A program made the position numbers and the translations under genes. Below the pieces are notes generated by a model. It saw nothing but the letters and a program-made list of their open reading frames with translations, ran no database searches and was not told where the DNA came from. A stretch of 56,868 nucleotides of DNA from assembly GCA_017475555.1 (NCBI GenBank), contig JAFVFL010000003.1:1-56868 (forward strand), in the 5' to 3' direction. Position 1 is the first letter of the stretch. The number at the start of each line of letters is the position of its first letter. This DNA is from Ruminococcus sp. (GTDB lineage Bacteria; Bacillota; Clostridia; Oscillospirales; Ruminococcaceae). Below, in pieces: positions 44,515 through 54,227 of this stretch.

Positions 44515-44850
44515 ATGGATATATCCCTTATCATCGCTGCGTCCGTGCTTGCAGTGATAGCCCTGATAGAGATACTGTGCCTTTTCCTGCCGCTGAAGCA
44601 GGTATCGCCGCTCTATTCTGCCGTACTTCCGGTATTCTCCGACGACGAGCAGCTTTCTGAGCGTCTTGACTGCCTTGCACTCCGCTCCGGCGGAAGAAGC
44701 TGCCTCATCATCGTCAATTACAGTGCAACAGACGAGCAGCTCAGGCTTTGCAGGCAGTTCTGCTCGTCGGCTCCGGACTGTATCATCGTCACACCCGAGG
44801 AGCTTGAAAAAATATTCCTGAAAACATTTGCAATTCAGAGAAATGTGTAG
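44515..44850 (+). CDS. Small membrane-anchored protein of unknown function
   Basis: The 111-residue protein starts after a strong GGAGGA site. Residues ~5-26 form a transmembrane helix (I-I-A-A-S-V-L-A-V-I-A-L-I-E-I-L-C-L-F-L). The remainder is a small soluble domain with an S-C-L-I-I-V-N-Y strand and a D-C-I-I-V-T-P-E-E-L strand, suggesting an alpha/beta fold. I do not recognise the family. It lies upstream of recD2, whose promoter overlaps its last codons. Confidence 0.65.
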   Translation: MDISLIIAASVLAVIALIEILCLFLPLKQVSPLYSAVLPVFSDDEQLSERLDCLALRSGGRSCLIIVNYSATDEQLRLCRQFCSSAPDCIIVTPEELEKIFLKTFAIQRNV

Positions 44851-44856
44851 TATAAT
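44828..44856 (+). promoter_or_regulatory. Promoter of recD2 inside the upstream gene
   Basis: TTGCAA (44828-44833) and TATAAT (44851-44856) are 17 bp apart and overlap the stop codon region of the preceding gene. The start codon of recD2 is 70 bp downstream. Confidence 0.78.
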
Positions 44857-44879
44857 AGAAAGGAACGATCAGTACGAAA

Positions 44880-44906
44880 GACCTGTCCGGCTTTTCCGGA
44901 CGGGTC
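44880..44906 (+). promoter_or_regulatory. Hairpin in the recD2 leader
   Basis: GACCTGTCCGG (44880-44890) pairs with CCGGACGGGTC (44896-44906), with one G-T pair and a 5-base loop. No T run follows, so it is not an intrinsic terminator. It ends 19 bases before the recD2 start and might affect mRNA stability or translation. Confidence 0.5.
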
Positions 44907-44925
44907 TGATGAAAGGAATGAGCAG

Positions 44926-47199
44926 ATGTCAGCTGAGACTTTACACATCGAAGGAACTGTAGACGGCATTATCTACCGGAGCGACACCACTTCATACACA
45001 GTCCTTGACCTCGACGCGGGGGGAGAGCTCATAACAGTCGTCGGGGATCTCGGTGACGTTGAAGCAGGCGAGAGCCTGATCCTTGAGGGGAGCTACATAG
45101 AGCACAAGAAATTCGGTACGCAGTTCCATGCTGTTTACTGCGAAAGGAAGCTGCCGAGCACTGTCGTGAATATTGAGAAATACCTCGCATCAGGAGCTAT
45201 AAAGGGCATAGGGCCAGGGCTTGCTAAGAAAATAGTGAACGTCTTCGGCGACCAGACTCTCAATGTCATAGAAAACGACCCGTTCAGGCTCTCGGAGGTA
45301 AAGGGCATCAACAAAAGAAAGTGCGAGGAGATCGCTGCTGAAGCCCAGAAGCTTTTCTCGCTGAGAATGGTCATGAGCTTTTTGTCGCAGTACGAGATCA
45401 AGCCGGAGTATGCAATGCGTACTTACCGGAAATACGGCGTTGATTCACTGGAGCTTATGAAAATGAATCCGTATCTGCTGTGCGGCGAGACTATAGAGCT
45501 CGAATTTCAGAAGGCTGACGAGATAGCACATGATATGCACATCGAAAAAAATGCCCACAAGCGGGTCATCGCAGGCTTGCAGTACATTCTCCATGAAAAT
45601 GCTGTACGCAGCGGACATACCTGTCTGCCGGAGGACGTCCTCAGCGAGCTTGCACAGAGATCGCTCGATATCTCCGAAAGTGACTTTTACAGCTCTCTCA
45701 ACGCCGCTATTGACGATGACGAGCTGTTCAGCTACATAAAAAATGAGCGTGAATATATCTATCTGCCCGATTATTACCGGGCAGAGCAGTTCATCAGCGA
45801 CAGGATAAATCTGCTTAAAGGCTTTTCGCCGCAGGAGGATTTTGATTACGACAAGCTGATAGATATTGAGGAGAGCGAGCACGGGATAAAGTATCAGAAG
45901 CTTCAGCGAACAGCTATAAATATGGCTCTTTCGAGAGGACTAATGATACTTACCGGCGGGCCGGGAACCGGAAAGACCACAACGCTCAACGCTATAATCT
46001 CCATTTTTCTCAAAAAGGGAGAGAAGGTACTGCTTGCCGCTCCTACAGGACGTGCTGCAAAGCGGATGACTGACCTGACAGGGTATGATGCAAAGACTAT
46101 ACACAGGCTGCTTGAGGTCGTATATGATGCCTCAGGACGGCTGGTATTCGCTCATAATGAGAACGCACCGCTCGAATGCGGCGTGATCGTCATAGACGAA
46201 ATGTCAATGGTCGATTCGATCCTCTTTGAGAAGCTCCTGCGTGCCCTCAGGCTCGGCTGCCGTATCATCATGGTCGGCGATACCGACCAGCTCCCGTCAG
46301 TCGGGGCAGGAAATCTTCTGAGCGACCTTATCCGCAGCAGCATAGTGCCGACCGTCCAGCTCACGGAGATATTCCGCCAGGCTCAGCAAAGCTGTATCGT
46401 CACGAACGCTCACAGGATAGTTTCCGGAGAAATGCCCGACCTCACACGCAAGGACAGCGATTTCTTCTTCTTCCGGCGTTCGGAATACGACCGTGCTGCG
46501 GAGCTGATAATAAGCCTTAACCGTGACAGGCTGCCAAAGGCGTACAAATTCTCGCCTATCGACGATATACAGGTGCTCTGTCCGTCACGCAAGGGTGCAG
46601 TCGGTACGCTGGAGCTGAACAAAAAGCTCCAGGAATCCATAAATCCGCCGTCCGACAAAAAGCCGGAGCATAAGGGATATCTGTACACCTACCGTACCGG
46701 CGACAAGGTCATGCAGACAAGGAACAACTATGACCTTACGTGGAAGCGGGGCAATGAGCAGGGCTCAGGTATATTCAACGGAGATATCGGCAGAATAATC
46801 TCAGTGAACAAGGGCACTCAGACGGCTGAGGTCAATTTTGACGGCAGGATAGCTGTTTATCCGTTCGATCAGCTCTCACAGCTTGAGCTTGCGTATGCTG
46901 TAACTGTTCACAAAAGTCAGGGCTCAGAGTTTGAGGCTGTCATCATGCCGGTAATGGGCGGATTTGAAAAGCTGAGCTACAGGAATCTGCTGTATACTGC
47001 GGTAACAAGAGCCAAAAAGCTGCTGATACTCATAGGTACAGAGGACAAGATAGAGCGTATGGTCACAAATAACAGACGCACACGCAGATATACCTGCCTG
47101 AAGGCGATGCTCAGACAGGGCAGCATGGCTGATGCCGGGGATACAGATGAAGAGGAGATACCGGCAACAGCTGGATATGAAGATACAGACGATGAGTGA
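44926..47199 (+). CDS. recD2: RecD2-family ATP-dependent DNA helicase
   Basis: The 757-residue protein has the RecD2 N-terminal OB-like region, tandem helix-hairpin-helix motifs (I-K-G-I-G-P-G-L-A and V-K-G-I-N-K-R), and a superfamily 1 helicase core. The core has Walker A G-G-P-G-T-G-K-T-T-T (~343-352), V-I-D-E-M-S-M-V-D (Walker B), G-D-T-D-Q-L-P-S-V-G and the C-terminal A-V-T-V-H-K-S-Q-G-S-E-F motif. RecD2 is a 5'-3' helicase in bacteria lacking RecBC and is implicated in replication fork and repair functions. The acidic C-terminal tail is not conserved in the family. Confidence 0.93.
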   Translation: MSAETLHIEGTVDGIIYRSDTTSYTVLDLDAGGELITVVGDLGDVEAGESLILEGSYIEHKKFGTQFHAVYCERKLPSTVVNIEKYLASGAIKGIGPGLAKKIVNVFGDQTLNVIENDPFRLSEVKGINKRKCEEIAAEAQKLFSLRMVMSFLSQYEIKPEYAMRTYRKYGVDSLELMKMNPYLLCGETIELEFQKADEIAHDMHIEKNAHKRVIAGLQYILHENAVRSGHTCLPEDVLSELAQRSLDISESDFYSSLNAAIDDDELFSYIKNEREYIYLPDYYRAEQFISDRINLLKGFSPQEDFDYDKLIDIEESEHGIKYQKLQRTAINMALSRGLMILTGGPGTGKTTTLNAIISIFLKKGEKVLLAAPTGRAAKRMTDLTGYDAKTIHRLLEVVYDASGRLVFAHNENAPLECGVIVIDEMSMVDSILFEKLLRALRLGCRIIMVGDTDQLPSVGAGNLLSDLIRSSIVPTVQLTEIFRQAQQSCIVTNAHRIVSGEMPDLTRKDSDFFFFRRSEYDRAAELIISLNRDRLPKAYKFSPIDDIQVLCPSRKGAVGTLELNKKLQESINPPSDKKPEHKGYLYTYRTGDKVMQTRNNYDLTWKRGNEQGSGIFNGDIGRIISVNKGTQTAEVNFDGRIAVYPFDQLSQLELAYAVTVHKSQGSEFEAVIMPVMGGFEKLSYRNLLYTAVTRAKKLLILIGTEDKIERMVTNNRRTRRYTCLKAMLRQGSMADAGDTDEEEIPATAGYEDTDDE

Positions 47200-47294
47200 T
47201 CAAACATATACATTCCATCTCTGAATACCCGTTTTGAGAAAATTTGAGAAAACAGGCTTCTGAGATACATACAGAGAAAAAGAAAGGAACAAGT

Positions 47295-48314
47295 ATGGCA
47301 AATACCGACATAGGCATAGATTTAGGTACATCAAACGTTGTCATGACTATGGGCAATAAGGGTGTAGTACTGAGTGAGCCGTCAGTTATCGCCTACAATA
47401 CCCGTACCGACAGGATACTTGCTGTCGGCAGGGAGGCTTACGACATGATAGGCAGAAATCCGGACTATATTGCTGTGGAAAGACCGATAAGCGAGGGGGT
47501 CATATCAGATGCAGACCTTACCCACAGCATGATACGTGAGTTCATAATCAAGGTCACAGGGAGACAGCTGATAAAGCCGAGAATAGTTATCTGTGTCCCG
47601 TCGTTCATCACTGACATAGAGAGCAGGGCTGTCGTTGAGGCTGCAAGGAGTGCAGGCTCAAGGCAGGTATACCTGATACAGGAGCCGGTCGCAGCACTTC
47701 TCGGTGCAGGGATCGACATAACAAAGGCACGGGGCAATATGATAGTGGATATCGGCGGAGGCACCACGGATATCGCTATAGTTTCAATGAACGGCGTGGT
47801 AACGTCGCATACTGTGAAAAATGCAGGAAATTCCATAGACAGGGCGATAATCCGGTATATGCAGAATAAATTCAAGCTTCTCATCGGCGACAGGACGGCT
47901 GAAACGGTAAAGAAGGAGCTGTGCAACCTTTACGACCCGGGACCGGATATAACATATACCGTCAAGGGAAGAAGCCTGCTGAAAGGGCTGCCGGCACAGG
48001 TACAGCTGAGTGAAACGGAGCTGTTTCAGGCTGTTGAGGGCGAGGTGCTGTCCATTATGGAGGCTGTCAGGCAGTCTGTGGAGGACGCACCGCCGGAGCT
48101 TGTGGCAGATATAAATGAGAACGGACTGCTTCTGACAGGCGGAGGTGCTCTGCTCGGCGGTCTTACGCAGCTCATCAAGCGTACCCTCGGTATAGACTGC
48201 ACTATCGCCAAGGACACGATAAACTGCGTCGCCAAGGGTACAGCAATGGCGTTCGGGAGCATGACCACGCTGCTTGACGGCTTCGAGCAGGCACCGATAT
48301 ACAAGTACAAATGA
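47295..48314 (+). CDS. mreB: Rod-shape-determining actin homologue MreB/Mbl
   Basis: I set the start at ATG 47295 (M-A-N-T-D-I-G-I-D-L-G-T), behind AAAGGA, giving 339 residues. It has the actin-fold phosphate loops D-L-G-T-S-N and I-V-D-I-G-G-G-T-T-D, the P-V-A-A-L-L-G-A-G segment and the adenosine motif L-T-G-G-G-A-L-L-G-G. MreB filaments guide lateral wall synthesis at the membrane. The usual mreC and mreD partners do not follow, so this may be a stand-alone Mbl/MreB paralogue. Confidence 0.93.
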   Translation: MANTDIGIDLGTSNVVMTMGNKGVVLSEPSVIAYNTRTDRILAVGREAYDMIGRNPDYIAVERPISEGVISDADLTHSMIREFIIKVTGRQLIKPRIVICVPSFITDIESRAVVEAARSAGSRQVYLIQEPVAALLGAGIDITKARGNMIVDIGGGTTDIAIVSMNGVVTSHTVKNAGNSIDRAIIRYMQNKFKLLIGDRTAETVKKELCNLYDPGPDITYTVKGRSLLKGLPAQVQLSETELFQAVEGEVLSIMEAVRQSVEDAPPELVADINENGLLLTGGGALLGGLTQLIKRTLGIDCTIAKDTINCVAKGTAMAFGSMTTLLDGFEQAPIYKYK

Positions 48315-48317
48315 TAC

Positions 48318-48346
48318 TTGACTAATCCGTACAACGGGAGTATAAT
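48318..48346 (+). promoter_or_regulatory. Promoter of the mrp gene
   Basis: TTGACT (48318-48323) and TATAAT (48341-48346) are separated by 17 bp, 40 bp upstream of the start codon. Confidence 0.85.
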
Positions 48347-48386
48347 ATATACACAATGGTAATTATCATAAAAAGGAGAAATGATC

Positions 48387-49226
48387 ATGAGTGAGAATTG
48401 CAAGCCTCAGGACTGCTCAGGCTGTCCGAGTGCAGGTAATTGCAGCAGCAAGCCGCAGAGCCTGCTTGAAGAGCCTAACAAGATGAGCAGCATAAAGAAG
48501 GTCATCGGCGTTGTCAGCGGAAAGGGCGGAGTCGGAAAGACCCTCGTTTCCTCAATGCTCGCTGTCACAATGCAAAGACGGGGAAAGAACGTCGGAATAA
48601 TGGACGCAGATATAACAGGGCCGTCGATACCAAAGGCTTTCGGTATACACGGAAAGGCTGATGCGTGTGAGTTCGGCATTATCCCGAATAAAAGCAAGCT
48701 CGGCATAGATGTTATGTCGATAAACCTGCTGCTGGAGAACGAGACTGACCCGGTCGTCTGGAGAGGTCCTGTCATTGCGGGTGTTGTAAAGCAGTTCTGG
48801 ACTGACGTTATCTGGAAGGATATAGACTACCTGTTTGTCGATATGCCCCCCGGAACGGGCGATGTTCCGCTGACTGTGTTCCAGTCGCTGCCGGTGGACG
48901 GGATAATTATAGTCACCTCTCCGCAGGAGCTCGTTTCGATGATAGTCGAGAAGGCTGTGAAAATGGCAAAGCTGATGAATATTCCCGTGCTCGGAGTGGT
49001 CGAAAATATGAGCTATTACGAGTGCCCGGACTGCGGAAAAAGACACAAGATATATGGTGACAGCCATATCGAGGAGATCGCCGCTCAGTACAGCATACCC
49101 GTGCTTGCTCAGCTGCCGATAGACAGCAGTCTTGCAAAGAACTGCGACCAGGGTACTATCGAGCTTTTCGAGGGAGACTGGCTTGAGGGTGCAGCAGATC
49201 ATATCGAATCAGTCACAGGGGTATAA
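48387..49226 (+). CDS. mrp: Mrp/NBP35-family iron-sulfur cluster carrier ATPase
   Basis: The start at ATG 48387 has AAGGAG 8 bp upstream; ATG 48381 is closer to the site and less likely. The 279-residue protein has an N-terminal Cys-rich tail (C-K-P-Q-D-C-S-G-C-P), the deviant Walker A G-K-G-G-V-G-K-T, D-A-D-I-T-G-P-S (switch) and D-M-P-P-G-T-G-D. A C-terminal C-P-D-C-G motif binds a bridging Fe-S cluster at the dimer interface. It carries Fe-S clusters to apoproteins, which suits a cell rich in ferredoxin enzymes. Confidence 0.93.
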   Translation: MSENCKPQDCSGCPSAGNCSSKPQSLLEEPNKMSSIKKVIGVVSGKGGVGKTLVSSMLAVTMQRRGKNVGIMDADITGPSIPKAFGIHGKADACEFGIIPNKSKLGIDVMSINLLLENETDPVVWRGPVIAGVVKQFWTDVIWKDIDYLFVDMPPGTGDVPLTVFQSLPVDGIIIVTSPQELVSMIVEKAVKMAKLMNIPVLGVVENMSYYECPDCGKRHKIYGDSHIEEIAAQYSIPVLAQLPIDSSLAKNCDQGTIELFEGDWLEGAADHIESVTGV

Positions 49227-49240
49227 GCCCGGCAACAGGA

Positions 49241-49717
49241 ATGAACAGATCGCATTTCAGGCTTCTCGGCGTAGAATGCCTGTATATGATACTGAATACG
49301 ATAATTGCCTGTATTTCTGCGGCTTTGCAGTTTGTCGGCAGAAAATATCAGGGCAGTTATTCAGATATAATTTTCAGCGGTTCGGTGTATTCGTATAACG
49401 CATTTTTCTATATATTGGGTCTGGGCGTATTTATTCTGTACATTTTTCTTTCCTACAGATTCTTCTTTTCACGATCCATGAAAAGGGTGGAAACGATAAA
49501 CGTACCATTCGGGCTTCTGTACTTTTTCGCAGCGATAATCCTGTCACTGGCAATGCTTGCAGCTTTGATTTTTGAGCTGTTTGTCTTGTTGGGGTTGACG
49601 GACTACATGAAGCCTGCATTTTTCGAGAACCTTACCTGCTTCGGCTTTCCCTCCGCAGTCCTGCTGTATATGTCAGCCGCCGCTGCCGTGAACTGGAAAA
49701 GCAAAGAACAAAAGTGA
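49241..49717 (+). CDS. Four-helix membrane protein of unknown function
   Basis: The 158-residue protein has four hydrophobic segments (about 11-30, 53-71, 89-115 and 133-150), a basic loop (R-S-M-K-R-V-E) between the second and third, and a lysine-rich C-terminus. It begins 14 bp after mrp and probably shares its transcript. I recognise no family. Confidence 0.65.
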   Translation: MNRSHFRLLGVECLYMILNTIIACISAALQFVGRKYQGSYSDIIFSGSVYSYNAFFYILGLGVFILYIFLSYRFFFSRSMKRVETINVPFGLLYFFAAIILSLAMLAALIFELFVLLGLTDYMKPAFFENLTCFGFPSAVLLYMSAAAAVNWKSKEQK

Positions 49718-49728
49718 TTTCCGTTGAT

Positions 49729-49771
49729 AAGGGGAAGAAGCTTTCAGAAGAAAGCTCCTTCCCCTTTTTTT
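49729..49771 (+). terminator. Rho-independent terminator after the mrp operon
   Basis: A long stem (AAGGGGAAG and AGCTTTC paired with GAAAGCT and CTTCCCCTT, with one internal mismatch) is followed by a run of T residues. Confidence 0.92.
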
Positions 49772-49891
49772 GTGGCTGCCCCGATATTCTGCACCGTCAG
49801 CTCCGAGGAAACAGGCATTACGCACAAAAAAATGCAATATAATTGTGCATACATACGAAATTATCAGGAAATTTAAAATTATTTCGTCTTT

Positions 49892-49920
49892 TTGAGCTTC
49901 TAAAATCACTTGTATATAGA
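49892..49920 (+). promoter_or_regulatory. Promoter of the solute-binding lipoprotein gene
   Basis: TTGAGC (49892-49897) and TATAGA (49915-49920) are separated by 17 bp. AGGAGG follows at 49930-49935, 8 bp before the start codon. Confidence 0.65.
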
Positions 49921-49943
49921 AAATGTCTCAGGAGGCGAAATTT

Positions 49944-52272
49944 ATGAAAAAATTTCTATCACTTACAGCAGCCGTTTCTGTGCTTTTATCACTTCTTTGC
50001 GGCTGTTCCGATTCAAAAAAACAAGACCCCGGAGGAAAGCTCCGGCAGCTCATCCGCTGTATCCCAGACAGACAGCACCGCCCAGCCATTGCAGGCTTCA
50101 CAGCTGAAATACCGGGAAACGGATATCGAATTTCCGGACAATTTCACTTATGGTATGCTCGGCGTGTACTATCATGACGGGCTGCGGTTTGCGTATACGG
50201 ACAACGACAGAAAGGCAACGATACAGTGCTATGACGATGATATGCAGCTGTCAGGCACGATACAGCTCGACGATGATACTGAATGGACAGATAATTATGC
50301 CTGCCCGCTCCCGGACGGCGGCTTCGCCATAATGTATATGTACGCTGTGTACGACGGGGATATGTCCGATGTTCAGGCATATTTCGACAACGCTGACATA
50401 AGCTTCCGGCTGAAAATATTCTCACCGGACGGAGAGCTTTTATCAGATAATGAGCTTGACGGCTTTGAAAGGTACTTCACGTTCGGCGAGACGTTTATCA
50501 ACAGTATATCGCCGTATGGAGAGAATTACATCATTCATTCAAGAGAGGGTTATTTCCTTATCTCACCGGACGTAGAGGTGCTTGATTCCCTGAACGCAGA
50601 CAAAAATGCGGAGTTTGTCACTCTGTCGGACGGCTCCGTAATCAGCTATGAATCGGGCGGCTGGGCGTACATGGACGGCGAGACGCTCAGCCTCCCTGCG
50701 GAGTACAACAGCTTCGGAAAGTACATCAACTGCATGGGTGCAGCTTTCCCCGGAAGCGGTGAGTATAAGGCGTATTTCTCGCTGAACAAGGGCATTTTCG
50801 GTCTGACTCAGGACGATACTGTCATACAGCTGATGAGCTTCACCGATTCAAATGTCGCTCCGTCATATGTCAGCTTCGGCTCATTTGCCGGTGAGGGCAG
50901 ATTTGCAATGCTCCGCAGTGACCAGTCAAGCGGCGAGCTTGTATTCTCTCTTCTCACCATACGTCCGGAGAGCTGGGTGGACAGCCGTTCTCCGGTAATA
51001 CTCGGCACGACTGACCGGAATAGTAATAATGCTGACACCATAGTTCTCTATAATAAGAAATCGGACAATTATATTGCAGAAATACGCCAATACGACAAGG
51101 CTGACGACTTGAAGCTCGACATACTTGCCGGCGACCCGCCTGACCTGTTCGACGGGGGAACTGCGGCGATAAGCAGATATGTGAACCTCGGTGCGTTTGA
51201 AAATCTATATGACCTCATGGACGAGCGTGAGGGACTGAGCCGTGAGGATATATTTGAGCCCGTACTTAGAGCATTTGAATACTCAGACGGACTGTATGCC
51301 CTGCCTGCTGCGTATCATATAGACGCATGGATCGCAAACCGTGAGGTCATAGGCAGGGAGTATTCAAACTGGAATCTTGAGGAATTTTTCTCCTTTGCAG
51401 AAAATCTGCCGGAGGGTATGTATCTGGGTTCAAAAAATTCGCCGTTCATGTCTCGGGAGATGATATGGAACTCACTGTTCAACTCAGCAGTGGTAAATTT
51501 TGTGGATTACGAGAACGCCGCCTGTAATTTCGATTCTGAGGAGTTCATTCATCTTCTGGATTTTGCGAATACGGCTGAGCCGAATGAAGCTTATGACTGG
51601 GGCGGTGTACTTAGCAGCAATAATGAGGAGCAGATGATACAGTACAGAGAGGCAGAGCTTGCAATAAAAAACAAGACCGCTCTGCTGCAGCAGATGTGGA
51701 GCAATTTCGGCACAGGCTTCATCAATGGCTCGCATGCCAACGGGCTATACCTTGACGATAATTTCACCTATCTGATAGACCCGTCCGACGACCGCCGGGG
51801 ACAGATGTGGGCTTCCAACGACCACTGCTATTCAATTATCACAAACGCTCCGCACCCCGACGGTGCGTGGGATATGTTCTGCTTCATCATGGGAGAGAAG
51901 TACCAGATGAGCTATATGCAGATAAGCGATATGTTCTGCTCCAACAAGAAAGCGATGGAGAAAAAGCTTGACGACTGGTTCTACTGGAACGACCAGATGA
52001 AATTTGATATGGACGGCGGTCATGATTCCCCCAAAAGCGGCGGCGTATACGCCGATAATGTCGAGACAGTGACATATAAGCTCCCGGAGGAGACAAAGCA
52101 GTATCTTCTGGACTTCATAAACAGCTGTGACAAGCTGAAAATAAGCGACAGTACGATATTCGACATCTGCACCGAGGAGGCAGAAAAGCTTTTTGCCGGA
52201 GAGACAACGGCTGAGGCGTGTGCGGCTATGATACAGAACAGAGTCTCTATATATCTTAGCGAGAACAGCTGA
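49944..52272 (+). pseudogene. Extracellular solute-binding lipoprotein, frameshifted at an A7 run
   Basis: ATG 49944 opens a good lipoprotein signal peptide (M-K-K-F-L-S-L-T-A-A, lipobox L-C-G-C). After C-S-D-S the frame passes an A7 tract (50015-50021) into a Pro/Arg-rich non-homologous tail that stops near 50177. The next frame is open from before the tract and reads K-N-K-T-P-E-E-S-S-G-S-S-S-A, then ~700 residues to 52272. Removing one A joins the two into a ~776-residue protein. The N-terminal half looks like a beta-propeller-type region. The C-terminal half resembles family 1 ABC sugar-binding proteins (G-L-Y-A-L-P-A-A-Y, then N-R-E-V-I-G). No permease genes adjoin it. Mutation, assembly error or slippage-based switching are all possible. 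Confidence 0.75.
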
Positions 52273-52361
52273 ATCTTTACTTTTGACGTTTGCTATAAAC
52301 CTAAAAATAATAAATATATTGCCGGGAATTTGTATCAAGTTGCCGAAAATCCGCAGTGATA

Positions 52362-52389
52362 TTGACAAATCCGTAAAAAATGGTATACT
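52362..52389 (+). promoter_or_regulatory. Promoter of the ppa-prs unit
   Basis: TTGACA (52362-52367) and TATACT (52384-52389) are separated by 16 bp, 48 bp upstream of ppa. Confidence 0.82.
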
Positions 52390-52436
52390 TAATAGTGTAG
52401 TAGCTTTACCTAATCATGAACTGCGGAGGGAAAATG

Positions 52437-52970
52437 ATGATAAACATCTGGCACGACATCAGTCCCAAGAGGATAAGCCCGGAGCACTTCTATGCAGTCA
52501 TTGAGATCGGAAAGGGCAGCAAGATAAAATATGAGCTTGACAAGGAGACAGGTCTTATAAAAATGGACCGCATTCTCCATACCTCAACTCATTATCCTGC
52601 TAATTACGGCTTTATTCCCCGTACCTATTCCGATGATAATGACCCGCTCGATGTTCTGGTGCTATGCTCTGAGAAGCTGATACCGCTCACACTTGTCAAA
52701 TGCTATCCTATCGGTGTTATCCGAATGCTCGACAACGGGCATCGTGATGACAAAATTATTGCCATACCGTTTGATGACCCTAACTATAATATGTACATGG
52801 ATATCGAGCAGCTTCCTAAGCATATCTTTGACGAAATGACCCATTTCTTCACCGTGTACAAGGAGCTTGAAAATAAAACAACAGCCGTCAATGAGGTCGA
52901 GCACGCAGAAACTGCAAAGCAGATCATCGCCGGCGATATAGATAACTATATCGAAAATTTCTGTAAATAA
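52437..52970 (+). CDS. ppa: Inorganic pyrophosphatase (family I)
   Basis: The 177-residue enzyme hydrolyses pyrophosphate. It has E-I-G-K-G-S-K-I-K-Y-E near the N-terminus, Y-P-A-N-Y-G-F-I-P-R-T and the metal-binding D-D-N-D-P-L-D-V-L-V. GGAGG lies 7 bp before ATG 52437; ATG 52434 is an alternative. It is followed 50 bp later by prs. Removing PPi beside a PRPP synthase is a sensible pairing, since nucleotide and NAD synthesis from PRPP releases PPi. Confidence 0.95.
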   Translation: MINIWHDISPKRISPEHFYAVIEIGKGSKIKYELDKETGLIKMDRILHTSTHYPANYGFIPRTYSDDNDPLDVLVLCSEKLIPLTLVKCYPIGVIRMLDNGHRDDKIIAIPFDDPNYNMYMDIEQLPKHIFDEMTHFFTVYKELENKTTAVNEVEHAETAKQIIAGDIDNYIENFCK

Positions 52971-53020
52971 GCCGGAGACAAGCTTTCCGGACAAAATAAA
53001 AACGAAAGGGAATCCAATTT

Positions 53021-54169
53021 ATGACTGCTTCAAGTGAGAATCTGTTTACAACAACCCCGACTGCCCCCCTTGGCATAATCGCCATGAACAGCGTTACCGA
53101 GCTGGGCGGAATGATCAACAGCTACCTCGTTGACTGGGCACGAGCCGCCGGTCATGACGTTGACACTTTCCTTATTGAGGCTGAATGTCCACGTTTCTCC
53201 TCCGGAGACGCAAAGGGACTTATCAAGTCCACCGTCAGAGGCAAGGATCTGTTCATCATAGTTGACGTCGGCAACTACAATATCAAGTACAACTACTTCG
53301 GGAATATCAATTCCATGTCCCCTGATGACCATTATCAGGATCTGAAGCGTATCATACAGGCTGCAAGCGGCAAGGCTCACCGTGTCAATGTCATCATGCC
53401 GATACTTTACGGCGGCAGACAGCACCGCAGGAGCTACCGTGAATCGCTTGACTGTGCGTGTGCTCTTCAGGAGCTGGAGGCAATGGGCGTTACGAATATA
53501 GTAACGTTCGACGCTCATGACCCGAGAATGCAGAACGCTGTGCCGCTCATGGGCTTTGACAACGTTATGCCGACATACCAGGTGCTCAAGACCCTGCTGC
53601 GTGAGGTAAAGGGCATACAGTACACAAAGGACAAGTTCATGATAGTCAGCCCGGACGAGGGTGCTCTCAACAGGAATATGTACTATGCTTCCGTACTCGG
53701 CGTTGATATGGGTATGTTCTATAAGAGACGTGATTATTCGACTGTTGTAAACGGCAGGAATCCCATCGTTGCACATGAATATCTCGGAAATCCGGTCGAG
53801 GGCAAGGATATTTTCGTTGCTGATGATATCATTTCCTCCGGTGAGTCAATGCTCGACCTTGCTTACTCCCTCAAGGAGAAAAAGGCAGGACGTATCTTCA
53901 CCTATGCGACCTATGCGATATTCACAAACGGACTTGAAAGCTTTGACAAGGCTTACAAGGACGGCATAATCGACGGTGTTCTCGGTACGAACCTGACATA
54001 CAGAACTCCGGAGCTGCTCAGCCGTGAGTGGTTCCATGAGGTAGATGTGTCCAAGTATATCTCATACTTCATAGAGGCTATAAACCACGATGTTTCGATA
54101 AGCAGCATTCTCGATCCGCACGCAAAGATAGAGGCTCTGCTTGAGAAGTACGGCATGAGAAGCAAATAA
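53021..54169 (+). CDS. prs: Ribose-phosphate pyrophosphokinase (PRPP synthase)
   Basis: The 382-residue enzyme makes PRPP from ribose-5-phosphate and ATP. The PRPP-binding loop V-A-D-D-I-I-S-S-G-E-S is at about 269-279. Y-G-G-R-Q-H-R-R and D-A-H-D-P-R match the ATP and ribose-5-phosphate regions. It is longer than typical Prs (~315 residues), with extra N-terminal residues and a C-terminal extension (Y-I-S-Y-F-I-E-A, then K-I-E-A-L-L-E-K). This suggests the clostridial long form. AAAGGG lies upstream of the start. Confidence 0.92.
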   Translation: MTASSENLFTTTPTAPLGIIAMNSVTELGGMINSYLVDWARAAGHDVDTFLIEAECPRFSSGDAKGLIKSTVRGKDLFIIVDVGNYNIKYNYFGNINSMSPDDHYQDLKRIIQAASGKAHRVNVIMPILYGGRQHRRSYRESLDCACALQELEAMGVTNIVTFDAHDPRMQNAVPLMGFDNVMPTYQVLKTLLREVKGIQYTKDKFMIVSPDEGALNRNMYYASVLGVDMGMFYKRRDYSTVVNGRNPIVAHEYLGNPVEGKDIFVADDIISSGESMLDLAYSLKEKKAGRIFTYATYAIFTNGLESFDKAYKDGIIDGVLGTNLTYRTPELLSREWFHEVDVSKYISYFIEAINHDVSISSILDPHAKIEALLEKYGMRSK

Positions 54170-54178
54170 CATAAATTT

Positions 54179-54209
54179 ACCGGCAGTATTTCCGATACTG
54201 CCGGTTTTG
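54179..54209. terminator. Terminator between convergent prs and iorB
   Basis: An 11-bp perfect stem (ACCGGCAGTAT at 54179-54189 with 54195-54205) with a 5-base loop is followed by TTTTGTG. A short A/T stretch on the left lets it serve the minus strand too. Confidence 0.85.
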
Positions 54210-54227
54210 TGTCATATATCTGTTTTA

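Noticed and set aside
50012..50024. Programmed -1 ribosomal frameshift at the A7 tract.
   Set aside because: The shift needed is +1 (or -2), not the -1 direction of a normal slippery heptamer, and no downstream pseudoknot was obvious.
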